Assembly (NCBI GenBank): GCA_031761405.1
Contig: JASEVX010000011.1
Span: 14,198,996-14,262,995, forward strand
DNA length: 64,000 nucleotides
Reading direction: 5' to 3'
From: Serripes groenlandicus
Lineage: Eukaryota; Mollusca; Bivalvia; Cardiida; Cardiidae
The position numbers and the translations under genes were made by a program. Below the pieces are notes generated by a model, which was given only the letters and a program-made list of their open reading frames with translations, had not been told where the DNA came from and did no database searches. This document shows, one piece after another, positions 1 to 10,593 of the stretch; positions within the stretch are counted from its first letter, which is position 1; every line of letters begins with the position of its first letter.

Positions 1-850
1 TACTGAGAGGAGATGTGTATTGTTTGATGTGTATTGTTTTCAGTTGGGTGTTTTTTGACAGAGTAACGGCACCCTTGGTTATAATACATTGTGTTATGTT
101 CTAACATTTGTGTCTGTTCTATTTATTTCTCGGCAATCATTAGATAAAATTCAATGAAATGTTATAAGATGTTTCTTTAGCAAGTGCACTATTTCAAAAA
201 ATCCCTGGGAGGACTTCAATGACATTTTATAGGAAGCTTCTATAACAAGAGGAGATGTGCAGACTGCCTGCTGGTATTTGTGTTGGACGTTTTTTGACAG
301 AGTTATTGCTACGTGCGGCTATTATACCTTTCCCTCATATAGACGCTTTCTGACGCCTCTGCAGCAGACGGCTTTTTGAAAACATAGTGACAAAAGAAGA
401 AATTGCACAAAACGTGCAATTTCTCCTTTTGTCACAATGTTTTTTCCACTTTTAGTCATAGGTTATCCATTCAATTATAGAGATTTTCTATTTTTGACAA
501 AATATGTTCAAAGTCGTATGAGGCAAAGGGTTATACATTATTGTTATATGGTAATATTTGTGTTCCGCTATTTCTCAGGAATCCTTGGATTTAATTCAAT
601 GAAATTTCATAGGAAGTATCTATAGCAAGTGCACTTTTCCCCTTAGGTTACTTCAATGGTGTGAGATGTAATAGATATTTACGGCGGTAGTGATTTCTTT
701 TTTGGTTAATTTACTACCGAATAAAAGCTGTTTTCCCTAGCCAAAAGGTGTCCAATTTTCCATAAAATAACCTCTTTTTTCGAATCATGTCCTGTGACAA
801 AGGGCTCTGTAGGGGTAATCATCACGCTCAGTGATAGTTCAAGTTTTGAC
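1..850 (+). repeat. Pearl-like satellite repeat, 3' portion, interrupted by a MITE
   Basis: Two related monomers of about 240 bp start near 1 and 243, both with GAGGAGATGTG. The second is interrupted by the MITE at 325-533 and resumes at about 534 with the same text as 90-180 (TTCAATGAAAT, AGCAAGTGCAC). The block closes at 805-848 with GGGGTAATCATCACGCTCAGTGATAG, a tail also seen at 2524-2557 and 36744-36780. This suggests the 3' part of one of the tetranucleotide/satellite elements, with its left end outside the window. No coding potential is seen. Confidence 0.5.
325..533 (+). mobile_element. TTAA MITE, young subfamily, loop type GCAC/GTGC
   Basis: It lacks the usual right subterminal CGTCTGCTGCAG block. 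It sits inside the 240-bp satellite, and its ends have decayed to TTATA. Confidence 0.8.
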
Positions 851-947
851 TAAATGCCTTTAAAGTCAACTGCTGCAGATTTGTTGTATGTGGGAAAGAA
901 TAATTTTCTTTTCTGTCACAAATTAATACTGTTATATTTGATCAGAC

Positions 948-1014
948 TAATTCGGTTAAAACCTCCTTATAGAGAATAAGATAATTTGGTTAAAACCTCC
1001 TCATAGAAAATAAG
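948..1014. repeat. Two copies of a 34-bp tandem repeat
   Basis: The unit contains GGTTAAAACCTCCT and is repeated once with a few differences. The surrounding 850-1337 holds only worn MITE pieces (863-895, 1038-1138) and no gene. Confidence 0.7.
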
Positions 1015-1337
1015 ATTGAGTAATATTCCAATATTATATCCTTTCCCAATTACAGCAAATCTGCAGCAGATGACTTTGAAAAGATGAAGGCAAATATAGT
1101 GAAAATTTCTTTAAATGAAAATATTATTATAATAAGGGAGATCACTCTTCCACTAAATTTTTCTCCCTTTGATAGGGAGTTGTCTTTCTTTCTTTCAGCC
1201 ATTTAATTACTGTTAGGAAAAAAAAATATTCATAAAAGATACAACTCTTTACCAATAATAATTCTTAATCATTCTTGTTTATTTTTCTCCAGAATCATTT
1301 GCAATTTCTCTTTATTACAGAATTTAACGATTGGATT

Positions 1338-1556
1338 AATCCGTTCCCACATACAACAAATCTGCATCAGATGACTTTGAAAACATCTTAGCAGAAATAG
1401 AGGGTATATTTGTAAGTGAAAGTATACTTATTGAAAAGAGTTGAAAACATTGTTACAAAAGAAGAAATTGCTCATCATGAGCAATTTCTGCTTTTGCATT
1501 CAAAAGTTTTCTGCTGCAAAGGTGTCAGAAGGTTTTTGTATATGGGAAAGGGTTAC
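1338..1556 (-). mobile_element. TTAA MITE, old subfamily
   Basis: Starts CCGTTCCCACATACAACAAAT and ends GGGAAAGGGTTA. The central hairpin is intact (GAAATTGCTCATCATGAGCAA). It ends about 125 bp before the exon at 1681. Confidence 0.75.
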
Positions 1557-1680
1557 ATTCTCTTTTTTGAAAGATAACTGCTTGTCTTACCATCAGAAAG
1601 TTATGTTTATAGCCACAAAAGGGACTTTAAGGCAATGTGGGGCTTGAATTATTTATGTAACAAATAATTTCGCTTTTCAG

Positions 1681-1845
1681 GGAAGTTTACGGAGCCGGCG
1701 AGGAATTAATTTATCCATCGACGACTCCCAGTTTCCAGTAGCCTTGTCCCAGTCTATCAGTCCGCAGGGAACGTTACGCGAAAATGACACCAGGAAGCAG
1801 AAACAGACGAGCAAACTGACCACTCTCTTCAGTCCTATGAATAAG
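1681..1845 (+). CDS. PLEKHG5: PLEKHG5-like RhoGEF exon upstream of the DH domain
   Basis: This is a 55-codon open block bounded by a pyrimidine-rich acceptor (CGCTTTTCAG before 1681) and a donor (AAG/GTAGG after 1845), phase 0 on both sides. It is more GC-rich than the flanks and is not one of the local repeats. The encoded stretch is basic and serine-rich (LRSRRGINLSIDD early, SKLTTLFSPMNK at the end). In vertebrate PLEKHG5 a basic/Ser-rich linker precedes the DH domain, and the next exon here (55907) starts in the same phase with the matching following segment. Assignment to the same gene rests on strand, phase and this order; the roughly 54 kb intron between them is inferred. It could instead belong to a neighbouring gene, but nothing supports that. 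Confidence 0.7.
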
Positions 1846-1874
1846 GTAGGATTGCTGTTATTTGTATTCTGCTC

Positions 1875-2116
1875 TTAACCCATGCCAACATGAAGACGCT
1901 TTTGGGCGCCTCTGCAGCAGACGGCTTTTTGAAAACAAAGTGACAAAAGAAGAAATTGCTCAAAACGAGCAATTTCTCCTTTTGCCACAATGTTTTCCAC
2001 TTTTAGTCATAGGTTGTCCATGACAGAGATTATTCAATTACAGAGATTTTCTATTTTTTCACAAAATATGTTCAAAGTCGTCTGCTGCATAATTGTCGTA
2101 TGAGGGAAAGGGTTAA
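1875..2116 (+). mobile_element. TTAA MITE, loop type GCTC/GAGC
   Basis: Has an unusual left end (CCCATGCCAACATGAAGACGC). The right terminal TTAA (2113-2116) is also the left terminus of the next copy. It starts 29 bp downstream of the exon donor. Confidence 0.85.
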
Positions 2117-2636
2117 CCCATGCCCACATGAAGACGCTTTTGGGCGCCTCTGCAGCAGACAACTTTTGAAAACATTGTGACAAAAGGAGAAATTGCTCAA
2201 AATTAGCAATTTCTCCTTTTGCCACTATGCTTTCAACTATTTCCAGTAATTATACTTTCATTATACCCATATAGTATATGGGGGCTATATAGGAGTCACG
2301 CTTGTCGGTCGGTCGGTTTGTCGATCCGTTGGTCTGTGGACATTTCTTGTGAACACTATTTCTCAGCAATCCTTGGTCAGAATTCAATATAACTTCACAG
2401 GAATGACTGATACCAAGCCTAGTTGTGCATATTGTCGGCGTGTTGCACTGGAATTATTTTTAAATGAGTTATGGCCCATTGAATTTCTCATACATATGTA
2501 AATTGTCAGGCAGCAGCTCGCTCGGGGTATTCACAACCTTCAGTGATATTTCTAGTTTATAGAGATTTTCCATTTTGTTGCATGATTGTTTTCAAAGACG
2601 TCTGCTACATATTTGCTGTATGTGGAAAAGGGTTAA
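2113..2636 (+). mobile_element. TTAA MITE split by a pearl-like insertion
   Basis: Left part 2113-2261, right part from about 2557 (TATAGAGATTTTCC) to GGGTTAA at 2636. The left end is almost identical to the copy at 1875, which suggests a local tandem duplication. Confidence 0.7.
2262..2557 (+). mobile_element. Short pearl-like element
   Basis: Opens with an imperfect hairpin (ATACCCATATAG...TATGGGGGCTAT), then GGTCGGTCGGT and other short motifs, and closes with TTCAGTGATATTTCTAGTTT. The same order is seen in the larger element at 35308. No satellite monomers remain. It lies in the MITE between TTTCATT and TATAGAG, without a clear target duplication. Confidence 0.6.
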
Positions 2637-2654
2637 ATAGAAAATCATTATCAA

Positions 2655-2774
2655 ATATTGTTGAAAACCATGTTGCAAAAGGCGAAATTACTCACAATGA
2701 GCATTTTCTTCTTTTGCCACAATGTTTTCAATTGCAATCTGCTGCAGATGCCTCTGTAAGTGGGAAAGGGTTAA
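2655..2774 (+). mobile_element. TTAA MITE fragment
   Basis: Central hairpin plus right end only (GAAAACCATGTTGC to GGGAAAGGGTTAA). Confidence 0.65.
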
Positions 2775-3083
2775 TTTTAGGACCAAAAGCTGTGTGACAT
2801 TTCCTTTTAAATTTATTTTTAGTAACACTTATATATATAAATATATATCCTTTTTCCTGAAATGCTATTCTTAGAATTCAGTTATCAGCAATGAAAAAGT
2901 CTTTGGCAAAAAGGACACATCTGGAAACTTTATATCAAAGCTGCGATCGTTCTATAGAAACTAAGCTTTACTGTTTAACATGAAAATCCATTTCGTTTCA
3001 TCTATAGAGACAGTTTTTTCAGCGAAAACTACTGAAACCTTCTTGGATTTGCCAAACATGTTGTAGAGAAATTCAGTGTGTTT

Positions 3084-3166
3084 TTAACCCTTTCCTATAA
3101 ACATACAACAAAACTGCAGTTTCAAAGTCATCTTCTGCAGATTTATTGTGTGTGGGATAGGGTAAA
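3084..3166 (+). mobile_element. Miniature (83 bp) deletion derivative of the TTAA MITE
   Basis: Keeps TTAACCCTTTCC, a CTGCAG near each end and GGGATAGGGTAA, but lacks the central hairpin. Confidence 0.65.
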
Positions 3167-3169
3167 ATA

Positions 3170-3495
3170 TCAATTTCCCTCATATAGACGCTTTCTGAAG
3201 CCTCTGCAGCAGATGGCTTTTTGAAAACATACTGACAAAAGAAGAAATTGCTTAAAACGAGCAATTTCTCCTTTTGCCACAATTTTTTTCACTTTTAGTC
3301 ATGGGTTATCCAATCATTTATAGAGATTTTCTATTTTTTGCAGCAGACGGCTTTTTGAAAACATAGTGACAAAAGACATAGCAATTTCTCCTTTTCCACA
3401 ATGTTTTCCACTTTTAGTCAAAGGTTATCCATTCAAATATAGAGATATGTTCAAAGTCGTCTGCTGCAGAATTGTCATATGTGGGAAAGGGTTAA
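3170..3495 (+). mobile_element. TTAA MITE with internal partial duplication
   Basis: The block from GCAGCAGACGGCTTTTTGAA to the GGTTATCC region occurs twice (near 3207-3320 and 3343-3440). A single right end closes at GGGTTAA, 3495. Confidence 0.75.
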
Positions 3496-3646
3496 AGTAA
3501 TTATAGATCACAAGTTCAGATTTATTGGTATTGTGCAAGGTTTATTGCTGCTAGTATTTTGTTTACTGGTTAAAAACAAAAAACAACAAATACTTAGACT
3601 TGATATAAATGTCACCCCCAGGACAGAAGTCTATACCCATTACCTT

Positions 3647-3877
3647 AAAACCCTTTCCCTCGTACGATAATTCTGCAGCAGAAGACTTTGAACATATTTT
3701 GACAAAAAACTTGAAAATCTCTATAATTGAATGGATAACCTATGACTGAAAGTGGAAAACATTGTGGCAAAAGGAGAAATTGCTTGTTTTGAGCAATTTC
3801 TTCTTTTGTCACTATGTTTTCTAAAAGTCGTCTGCTGCAGAGGTATCAGAAAGCATCTATATGAGGGAAAGGGTTAA
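3647..3877 (-). mobile_element. TTAA MITE, full length
   Basis: Young subfamily. The stem carries a mismatch (GCTT against GAGC). It shares its 3' TTAA (3874-3877) with the next copy. Confidence 0.85.
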
Positions 3878-4115
3878 CCCTTTTCTACATGCAACAAATT
3901 TGCATACATGCAACAAATTTGCAGCAGATGACTTCAAAAACATTTAGGCAAATTATGGAAAATCCCTATAAACGAAATTATGATTATTGAATAGAGTTGA
4001 AATCCTTGGCAAAAGGAGAAATTGCTCGTTATGATCGATTTGTTCTTTTGTCACAATGTTTTCAAAAGTTGTCTGCTTCAGTGGCGTCAAAAAGCATCTG
4101 TATGTGGTAAAGGAT
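3874..4115 (-). mobile_element. TTAA MITE, old subfamily, abutting the previous copy
   Basis: Has a 21-bp local duplication (ACATGCAACAAATTTGCA) near its left end. The right end has decayed to GGTAAAGGATTCA. Confidence 0.7.
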
Positions 4116-4633
4116 TCACTTCACCTGTGTACACATTTTGACGTGTGGTGTTCAGCAGTCGACTTTCAAAACATTGTGACATAATATTTGAAATAATGCT
4201 CATAATTAGCAATTTCCCCGTTTTGACACAATTAATGCTTTCAACTCTATTCAATAAGTATGGCCCCCGGCCGGGTAGCTCAATTGGTAGCGTATCTGAC
4301 TCGTGATCTGGAGGTCACGGGTTCGATACCCGGTTGCGGCGACATTCTTTCGGGCGATGTTTTCCATTGCCTCTCACCTCTGATCTATGTGAGAAAGCAG
4401 TCAGTGGCTTCGAAAGAATGTTGTGTAAGTAAGTACTGGTGTGGGAAAGCCAGGAAAACATGGGTAGGTGCACTGACCGCCGTGATATGACCAAAGCTGT
4501 TGAAAGCGGCGTTAAACTCCAAACAAACAAACAAATCAATAAGTATGTCTTTATTTAGAGAGATTTTCCATATTATTGTTGAGATGTTTTCAAAGTCGTC
4601 TGCTGTAGATTTGTTGTAAGTGGGAAAGGATTA
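4110..4633 (+). mobile_element. TTAA MITE split by a SINE
   Basis: Left part to 4262, right part from 4536, rejoining across the SINE target duplication in the TTCAATAAGTATG segment of the MITE. Confidence 0.7.
4263..4535 (+). mobile_element. tRNA-derived SINE, type 1
   Basis: The head resembles a tRNA, with box A-like TAGCTCAATTGGTAG and box B-like GGTTCGATACC. It is followed by a body and the 3' motif CCGCCGTGATATGACCAAAG...GAAAGCGGCGTT, then an (AAAC)n tail. The 12-bp target duplication TCAATAAGTATG lies at 4251-4262 and 4536-4547. The 5' and 3' acceptor arms do not pair, so it is not a working tRNA gene. Boxes A and B could act as an internal RNA polymerase III promoter. Confidence 0.92.
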
Positions 4634-4739
4634 ACCCTTTATAATATACAACAAATCTGTAGCAAGGGCAAAGATACAGCAATTCTCTGCGCAACTTCTC
4701 CTTTTGCCAAAATGTTTTCAACGTCATTCTTCTTAAACC

Positions 4740-4903
4740 AATGGGCTAATTCTAATGTGGAAAAGCAGCCAGTTGCTTGGGGAGGAGATTGTTGTGTGGA
4801 GTACTGGTGTGAGAAAACCAGGAAACACATGAGTAGGTGAACTGGCCGCCGTGATATAACTGAAAAAATGTTAAAAACGACGTTAAACACCGATCAACCA
4901 ACA
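4740..4903 (+). mobile_element. SINE type 1b, head missing
   Basis: Contains GGAAAAGCAGCCAGTTGCTT, GAGTACTGGTGTGA, GGCCGCCGTGATATAACTGA and GTTAAACACC. It matches the reverse-strand SINE at 9387. It follows a MITE fragment (4630-4735). Confidence 0.8.
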
Positions 4904-5035
4904 ACTGTTTTGAAAATAGAATAAAAAGATGAAGGAATGGGAGTATAAATTATCAAAGTAATAGCTTGTGGAATGTCCACTTTTCAAAACAAACATATTC
5001 TTCTTTTATACAAATGATAGAGGAATTAAGGTACT

Positions 5036-5265
5036 TTAACCCTTTCCCTCATATAGACGCTTTCTGACGCCTCTGCAGCAGACGGCTTTTTGAAAACAAA
5101 GTGACAAAAGAAGAAATTACTCAGAACGAGCAATTTCTCCTTTTGCCACAATATTTTCCACTTTTAGTCTTACGTTATCCATACATTTATAGAGATTTTC
5201 CATTTTTTGACAATATATGTTTAAAGTCGTCTGCTGCAGAATTGTCGTATGAGGGAAAGGGTTAA
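5036..5265 (+). mobile_element. TTAA MITE, full length
   Basis: 230 bp with intact TTAA ends and GAGC-type stem. It is a good representative of the young subfamily. Confidence 0.9.
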
Positions 5266-5714
5266 ATGTATGCCATAACTGTACTGGGTCATGTCAAACG
5301 TTTGGAAAATGGTAGAAGAAGCAGCTAACCTGGACCCATTCCCTGATATCGACAACAGCTTAAGCCTTTGAAGCAGATTTACTTGTGGAAACACTCATTT
5401 GTAAGAAAAAAGAGACATGAATCAATGAGCAGTTTCTCCTTTTCCGACGATGTTTTTAACTTAAAGTTAGGAAAGTATTTCCAACATTTCTTAAGTTCCA
5501 AGGTTTCCCCAACTTGTTGGATGTTTTGTACTATTCTAAGCATATGACAGGCTAAAGATAAATTCACAAGTCTCAGAATTAACAGACGCTTCTACAGCAA
5601 AGGACTTTTGAAAATATTGTGGCAAAAGGAGAAATTGATCATATTGCACAAATTATCCTTTAACCAGTTTTTTCAACTCAATTCAGTAAACACATTTTAC
5701 AATTACAATTTCGC
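5266..5714. other. No gene seen
   Basis: AT-rich sequence with two worn MITE pieces (about 5400-5470 and 5585-5690). The short minus-strand ORF here has no recognisable features. Confidence 0.5.
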
Positions 5715-6165
5715 GCTTAAGACCCAGGCCTGTACCTCAAATGTCAAGGTCACACTTAGAGGTCAAAGGTCAACATGAGTACTGTTTGATAGGATTACCT
5801 TGTACAGCCCGCATCTCAACCATGCATCATAGGATTTCCAAGAAACTTGGCACAAACATTCACCATGATAAGGCGGCGTGTCATGCTCAAGACACAGGCC
5901 TATACCTCAAATGTCAAGTTCACACTTAGATGTCAAAGGTTAAAATGAGTACTATTTGATAGGACTGTACCTTGTCCGGCCCACATTTCAACCATGCATC
6001 TTAGGATTTCAAAGAAACTTGGCACAAATGTTCACCATGATGAGGCTGTGCTGTGTGTTGCGCACAAGACCCAGGCCTGTACCTCAAATGTCAAGGTCAC
6101 ACTTAGAGGTCAAAGGTCAAAATGAGTACTGTTTGATAGGACTACCTTGTCTGGCCCACATGCTG
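5715..6165. repeat. Tandem repeat, ~170-177 bp unit, about 2.6 copies
   Basis: Units begin near 5723, 5893 and 6070 (CAGGCCTGTACCTCAAATG). Each contains GGTCACACTTAGAGGTCA, TGAGTACTGTTTGATAGGA and AAACTTGGCACAAA. Units 1 and 3 contain TCAAGGTCA and a perfect AGGTCA-A-AGGTCA; unit 2 has lost the second motif. The ORFs across it are only open by chance. Confidence 0.85.
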
Positions 6166-6596
6166 TTTTTTTCCAAAAATGCACATACAATACACAATGT
6201 GCTGTTCTCATCTGGTAGGAGACTTTAGTAGTGCTTGCAATACGACATTAACTTGTTTAATATAATCTTTTTAGACTCATCTACTTTACACATGTCTGAA
6301 GAAAATAATTGACATTTTGTTTAGAGTGTTGAACAAATTGTGGGCAATGAGAAATTGCTTGTTTTGAGAAATATGTTCTACTTTCCCCGCAATTTTTACA
6401 AAAGGTGTCTGCTACCAAGGCATCAGAATGTTGTCAGCTGGTATCGGAGAGAATAGATGAATGTTGGATATTTAGTAGTGATAAGTGTCACTGTTTGGTA
6501 TGATAAAATGATAACTGATGACAGTCTAAGTAGGAATCAAAATAGACTGAATGACAGGTAAACCAGTCAGAGTCACGTCACGCGAAAATGATCCAT
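6166..6596. other. No gene seen
   Basis: Unique AT-rich sequence with a decayed MITE piece near 6335-6435. Confidence 0.5.
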
Positions 6597-6940
6597 AACC
6601 CTTTCCCACATACAAACGCCTTCTGACATCTTTGCAGCAGACGACTATTGAAACATTGTGGCAAAAGGAGAAATTGCTCTTAAAGAGCAATTTTTCCATT
6701 TACCACAATGTTTTCAACTTAATCTTAGAGAGGTTCCATATTTTTGACTACGCACACTGGCATCTGACATCTTTGCAGCAGACGACTATTGAAACATTGT
6801 GGCAAAAGGAGAAATTGCTCTTAAAGATCAATTTTTCCATTTACCACAATGTTTTCAACTTAATCCAGAGAGGTTCCATATTTTTGACTACGCACACTGG
6901 CGCATATTTGACTTATCTGCAATGTTACAATTTTTGAAAA
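6597..6940 (+). mobile_element. TTAA MITE with a 141-bp internal tandem duplication
   Basis: The segment CTGACATCTTTGCAGCAG...CGCACACTGG occurs at 6623 and again at 6764, so two central hairpins sit side by side. The right end is lost. Confidence 0.8.
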
Positions 6941-7397
6941 CTCTATTCAAAATTAAAACTTTATAAGTAACCGAGATATTTCATAATGATGTCTAGATGT
7001 TTATACATAGTCCTCTGCTGCAAGTTTGTTGCATGTGGAAAACTGCTAAAATCATTGTGGGAAATTCAAAAAAAAAAATATTTGTTGTATTATTCTTACA
7101 TAATGTACTACTCTTTTTTTTTTGACGTGACACTGTCAAAAGTGGCCGATTAGAGGTCATTATTGCTGACACTCGGAGACATGAAGACATCGTTCAAGTA
7201 ACGACAAAATACTGTCTGTAATATGGGACACTATATTATGTCCACAAGATAATGTTCAGTGTCAATAAAATTGTATGACCATGTTCCAATGGCTTGTACT
7301 CTCTTTTGTACTGCAATAGACTTGTCTAAAATCTATGATATTAATCATTTATCATGGTTGATCTAATCATAATAATTATTTGCTCTGCCCTTGATGT

Positions 7398-7625
7398 TTT
7401 TACCCTTTCCCACATACAACAAACCTGCAGCGGACGACTGAAAATCATATTGACAAAAATATGAAAATAGTACTATGAAATAAAGTTTTATTTTGGAACA
7501 AAGTTGAAAACATTGAGGCAAAAGGTGAACTTGTTCATTATAATCCATTTCATCATTGCTGCTATGTTATCAAATGTCAACCATGTCAGATGATCAAAAT
7601 GCATCTGCAAGTGGGGAAGGGTTAA
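7398..7625 (-). mobile_element. TTAA MITE, old subfamily
   Basis: Worn copy. Its right TTAA (7622-7625) is shared with the next element. Confidence 0.65.
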
Positions 7626-8131
7626 CCCTTTCCCTCATACGCCAATTCTGCAGACCCGGCCGGGTAGCTCAATTGGTAGCGTATCTGACTCGTGATCTGG
7701 AGGTCACGGGTTCAATACCCGGTTGCGGCGACATTCTTTCGGGCGATGTTTTCCATTGTCTCTCACCTCTGATCTATGTGAGAAAGTAGTCAGTGGCTTC
7801 GAAAGAATGTTGTGTAAGTACTGGTGTGTGAAAGCCAGGAAAACATGGGTAGGTGCACTGACCGCCGTGATATGACCAAAGCTGTTGAAAGCGGCGTTAA
7901 ACTCCAAACAAACAAACAAACCAATTCTGCAGCAGACGACTTTGAACGGATTTTTGTCAAAACATAGGAAATCTCCATAATTGAATGGATAACCTATGAC
8001 AAAAAGTGGAAAACATTGTGGCAAAAGGAGAAATTGCACGTTTTGTGCAATTTCTTCTTTTGTCACTATGTTTTCAAAAAGCCATCTGCTGCAGAGGCGT
8101 CAGAAAGCGTCTATATGAGGGAAAGGGTTAA
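7622..8131 (-). mobile_element. TTAA MITE hosting a SINE
   Basis: Young copy with GCAC/GTGC stem, split at 7653/7921 by the SINE; removing the SINE gives a full-length element. Confidence 0.9.
7654..7920 (+). mobile_element. tRNA-derived SINE, type 1
   Basis: Nearly identical to the copy at 4263. The 12-bp target duplication CCAATTCTGCAG lies at 7642-7653 and 7921-7932, inside the MITE terminal repeat. The SINE is therefore younger than this MITE copy. Confidence 0.93.
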
Positions 8132-8162
8132 TAGACTTTCAGGTAATGTTACATTGTACTGG

Positions 8163-8400
8163 TTAACCCTTGTCCATATACATGTGCAACCAATTTCTCC
8201 TTTTTGTCACAATGTTTTTAACTTTTTTATCAGTAGCTTTACCTTCATTTATAGAGATTTTACATGTTTTAGTCCATATATGCTTTCAAAGTCGTCTGCT
8301 GCAGTAGCTTTACCTTCAGTTATAGAGATTTTACATGTTTTTGTCCGTATGTGATTTCAAAGTCGTCTGCTGCAGATGTGTTGTAAGTGTGAAAGGGTTA
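8163..8400 (+). mobile_element. TTAA MITE with ~80-bp internal duplication
   Basis: The segment AGTAGCTTTACCTTCA to GTCGTCTGCTGCAG is repeated. The left hairpin arm is missing. Confidence 0.65.
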
Positions 8401-8408
8401 TATTAATA

Positions 8409-8621
8409 TTTAAGCTATCCCACGTACAGATGCTTTCTCAGACCCATCTTCAGCGGACGAATTTCACAAACCATAGTGACAAAAGGAGAAATTGAACGAA
8501 GCGAGCAATTTCTCCTTTTGCCCCACAATGTGCTCATCTCTTTTCATTAATAATACTATTTCTAGATTTTTTTCAATTCGTCTGTTGCAGATTTGCTGTA
8601 AGTGGGAAACGAGGGTTTAAC
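8409..8621 (+). mobile_element. TTAA MITE, old subfamily
   Basis: Stem GAAATTGAACGAAGCGAGCAA. The ends have diverged. Confidence 0.65.
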
Positions 8622-8692
8622 AATGATAGAAGTGGATTTATTCCTTCTTGATACTCGAGAGATAACATAATGACTGATACACTGGTCTCAGT

Positions 8693-8921
8693 TTAACCCT
8701 TTTCCCACATACAACAATTCTGCAGCAGACGACTTTGAACATATTTTGTCAACAAATAGAAAATCTCTATAACTGAATGGATAACCTATGACTATAAGTA
8801 GAAAGCATTGTGGCAAAAGGAGAAATTGCTCGTTTTGAGCAATTTCTTCTTTTGTCACTATGTTTTCAAAGAGCCGTCTGCTGCAGAGGCGTCAGAAAGC
8901 GTCTATATTAGGGAAAGGGAA
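8693..8921 (-). mobile_element. TTAA MITE, full length
   Basis: GCTC/GAGC stem; the right end has changed to GGGAAAGGGAAAA. Confidence 0.85.
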
Positions 8922-8990
8922 AAAGTTACCTGTGAACTTGAAATTTATCCATAAGATGCCTCAATTTGACTAAAATACAGTTGAAACAGG

Positions 8991-9231
8991 ATTGCCTTGG
9001 TGGCATAGTAGTATAGCCTTGGGTGCGCGAGGATGCTGGTTGGATCCCCAGACTTTAAAAAGGTAGTTATGTCTGCACTCCTTGGCGCTCGCTCAGGGTT
9101 GCGGGATTAGCATTACAACTGATTGGCTGTTGTCAGGATAATTGGACCAGTAGTGCTGGTAACTAAACCGGGAAATGCCTTGGTATAACTGAACAATTGT
9201 TGAAAGCGACATAAAACACTCAAGCAATCAA
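8991..9231 (+). mobile_element. tRNA-derived SINE, type 2
   Basis: The head is GCCTTGGTGGCATAGTAG...GGTTGGATCC. It is followed by AGACTTTAAAAAGGTAGT, a body with GGACCAGTAGTGCTGG, and the tail TATAACTGAACAATTGTTGA ending CAAGCAATCAATGA. Other type 2 copies are at 19344, 28296 and 61008. Confidence 0.85.
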
Positions 9232-9300
9232 TGATGAATGCAGCATGATCAAAATATTCAGAATGTAAAACGAAAAAATTATTATTAATATATCAATCCT

Positions 9301-9750
9301 TTAACCCTTTCCCACAAACAAAAAAATATGCAGTAGACAACTTTTTAATCCATTTTGGTAAAATATGGAAATTCTCCGTAAATGAATGATTGATTGATTG
9401 GGGTCATATCACTGCGGCCAATTCACCTACCCATGTGTTCCCTGGTTTTATCACACCAGTACTCTACACAACAATCTTCTCAAGCAACTGGCTGCTTTTC
9501 CACATAGACTTAGACCATTGGTGGAAGACGAATGAGGCATGTGAAAGAAAGTTGGCCGAGCCGGGATTCAAACTCACAACCCCTTGATTGACAGCCCGCA
9601 TCGCTACCGACTAAGCTACTGGGACTCGGCTCTGTAAATGAAAGTATAGGTATTGAATAGAGTTATGAGCAATTTCTCCATGTGCCGCAATCTTTTCCAA
9701 GAGCATCTGTTGCAGATGCGTCAAAATGTGTCTACAAGGTGGAAATGATT
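9301..9750 (-). mobile_element. TTAA MITE hosting a reverse SINE
   Basis: Starts TTAACCCTTTCCCACA. The MITE text resumes at 9643 (AGTATAGGTATTGAATAGAG) and fades near 9750. Confidence 0.7.
9387..9629 (-). mobile_element. SINE type 1b, nearly complete, reverse strand
   Basis: Read on the minus strand, the tRNA-like head has TAGCTTAGTCGGTAGCGATG and GTTTGAATCCC, and the 3' motif is GGCCGCAGTGATATGACC. A 13-bp duplication with one difference (CTCYGTAAATGAA) flanks it at 9374-9386 and 9630-9642. A short + strand ORF over it is not a gene. Confidence 0.88.
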
Positions 9751-10108
9751 GTTGTGACTCTCTCACCAATTTCAGGTCACACTTTTCGAATTGTTTTCCA
9801 AGAAATTTTAATTTGTTTAACTATTAAAGCGACATTAAATGTTCGAGACCTCTGTAGATGAAACGGTTTATCACTGAAAGAATGTTGATAAGTTGGTTGT
9901 TTTGGCAAAACTCCTGAGTGCAAATGCTAATCACAGACCATGTAACTGTAATTATACACCTCTCTGCTCAAATAACCTCTGACCACTGTTATGTGTAAGT
10001 TGCTCAATGGATAATGTCTGTCAGTCAAGATTGAGATGTGTGTCCGTGAACAGTTTGTGGTTTAAAAGTACTTTGTGAACTTTTTGGAGGATATAGGAAG
10101 ATTTTTAG

Positions 10109-10321
10109 TTTAGCCCTTTCCCACTTACAACAATTTGGCAGGGGATGTCTTTATAGATATCTAGACAAAATTATGGAAAATTTCTATAAATTACGGTATA
10201 ATTACTGATAAAAGTTGAAAACACTGTGGCAAAATGAGAAATTGCTCGCTACGAGCAATTTCTCGTTTGGCCCACAATGTTCTCAGATGCGGCAAAATGT
10301 GTCTGTAAGTGGTAGGGTTTA
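10109..10321 (-). mobile_element. TTAA MITE, old subfamily
   Basis: Stem GCTCGCTACGAGC, both ends changed. About 100 bp of unique sequence separate it from the DIRS element. Confidence 0.7.
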
Positions 10322-10444
10322 AAAGCACTTTGTCAACTTTTTCAAGTATATAGAATGATTTTTAGTTCAGATGACATATGATGTTTGTGGCTGCCAACTG
10401 CTTCTTCACTTTTGTAAGATTATTATTTTTATGTCAAAAATACA

Positions 10445-10593
10445 TTACCAGTCATTTATTACCTGATATATACATCTCCTAACCCTTAATTCATCCAGAA
10501 AAAGAACTCGCCTAGCGTATCCCTCACGCCTGTGTGATATACACGGTCACCGGTAAATACCGGCGCACGAGGTCAACGTGTCACTTTTAGTTT
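10445..10593 (+). repeat. Left inverted terminal repeat of the DIRS element (149 bp)
   Basis: By eye it is identical to the reverse complement of 17007-17155. The outer 20 bp (10425-10444) differ from the 46-bp extension at the right end, the unequal-end design of DIRS1-like elements. It includes TACACGGTCACCGGTAAATA. Confidence 0.95.

Noticed and set aside
4267..4343. Functional tRNA gene
   Set aside because: Boxes A and B are tRNA-like, but the acceptor arms do not pair and the sequence continues into a SINE body with target duplications.
4260..4490. Open frame reading GRVAQLVAYLTR
   Set aside because: This is translation of the tRNA-like SINE head; the same peptide reappears at 7640-7789 over the second copy. 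Not a gene.
6632..6937. 101-codon ORF with repeated peptide
   Set aside because: Produced by the 141-bp duplication inside a MITE; no coding signal.
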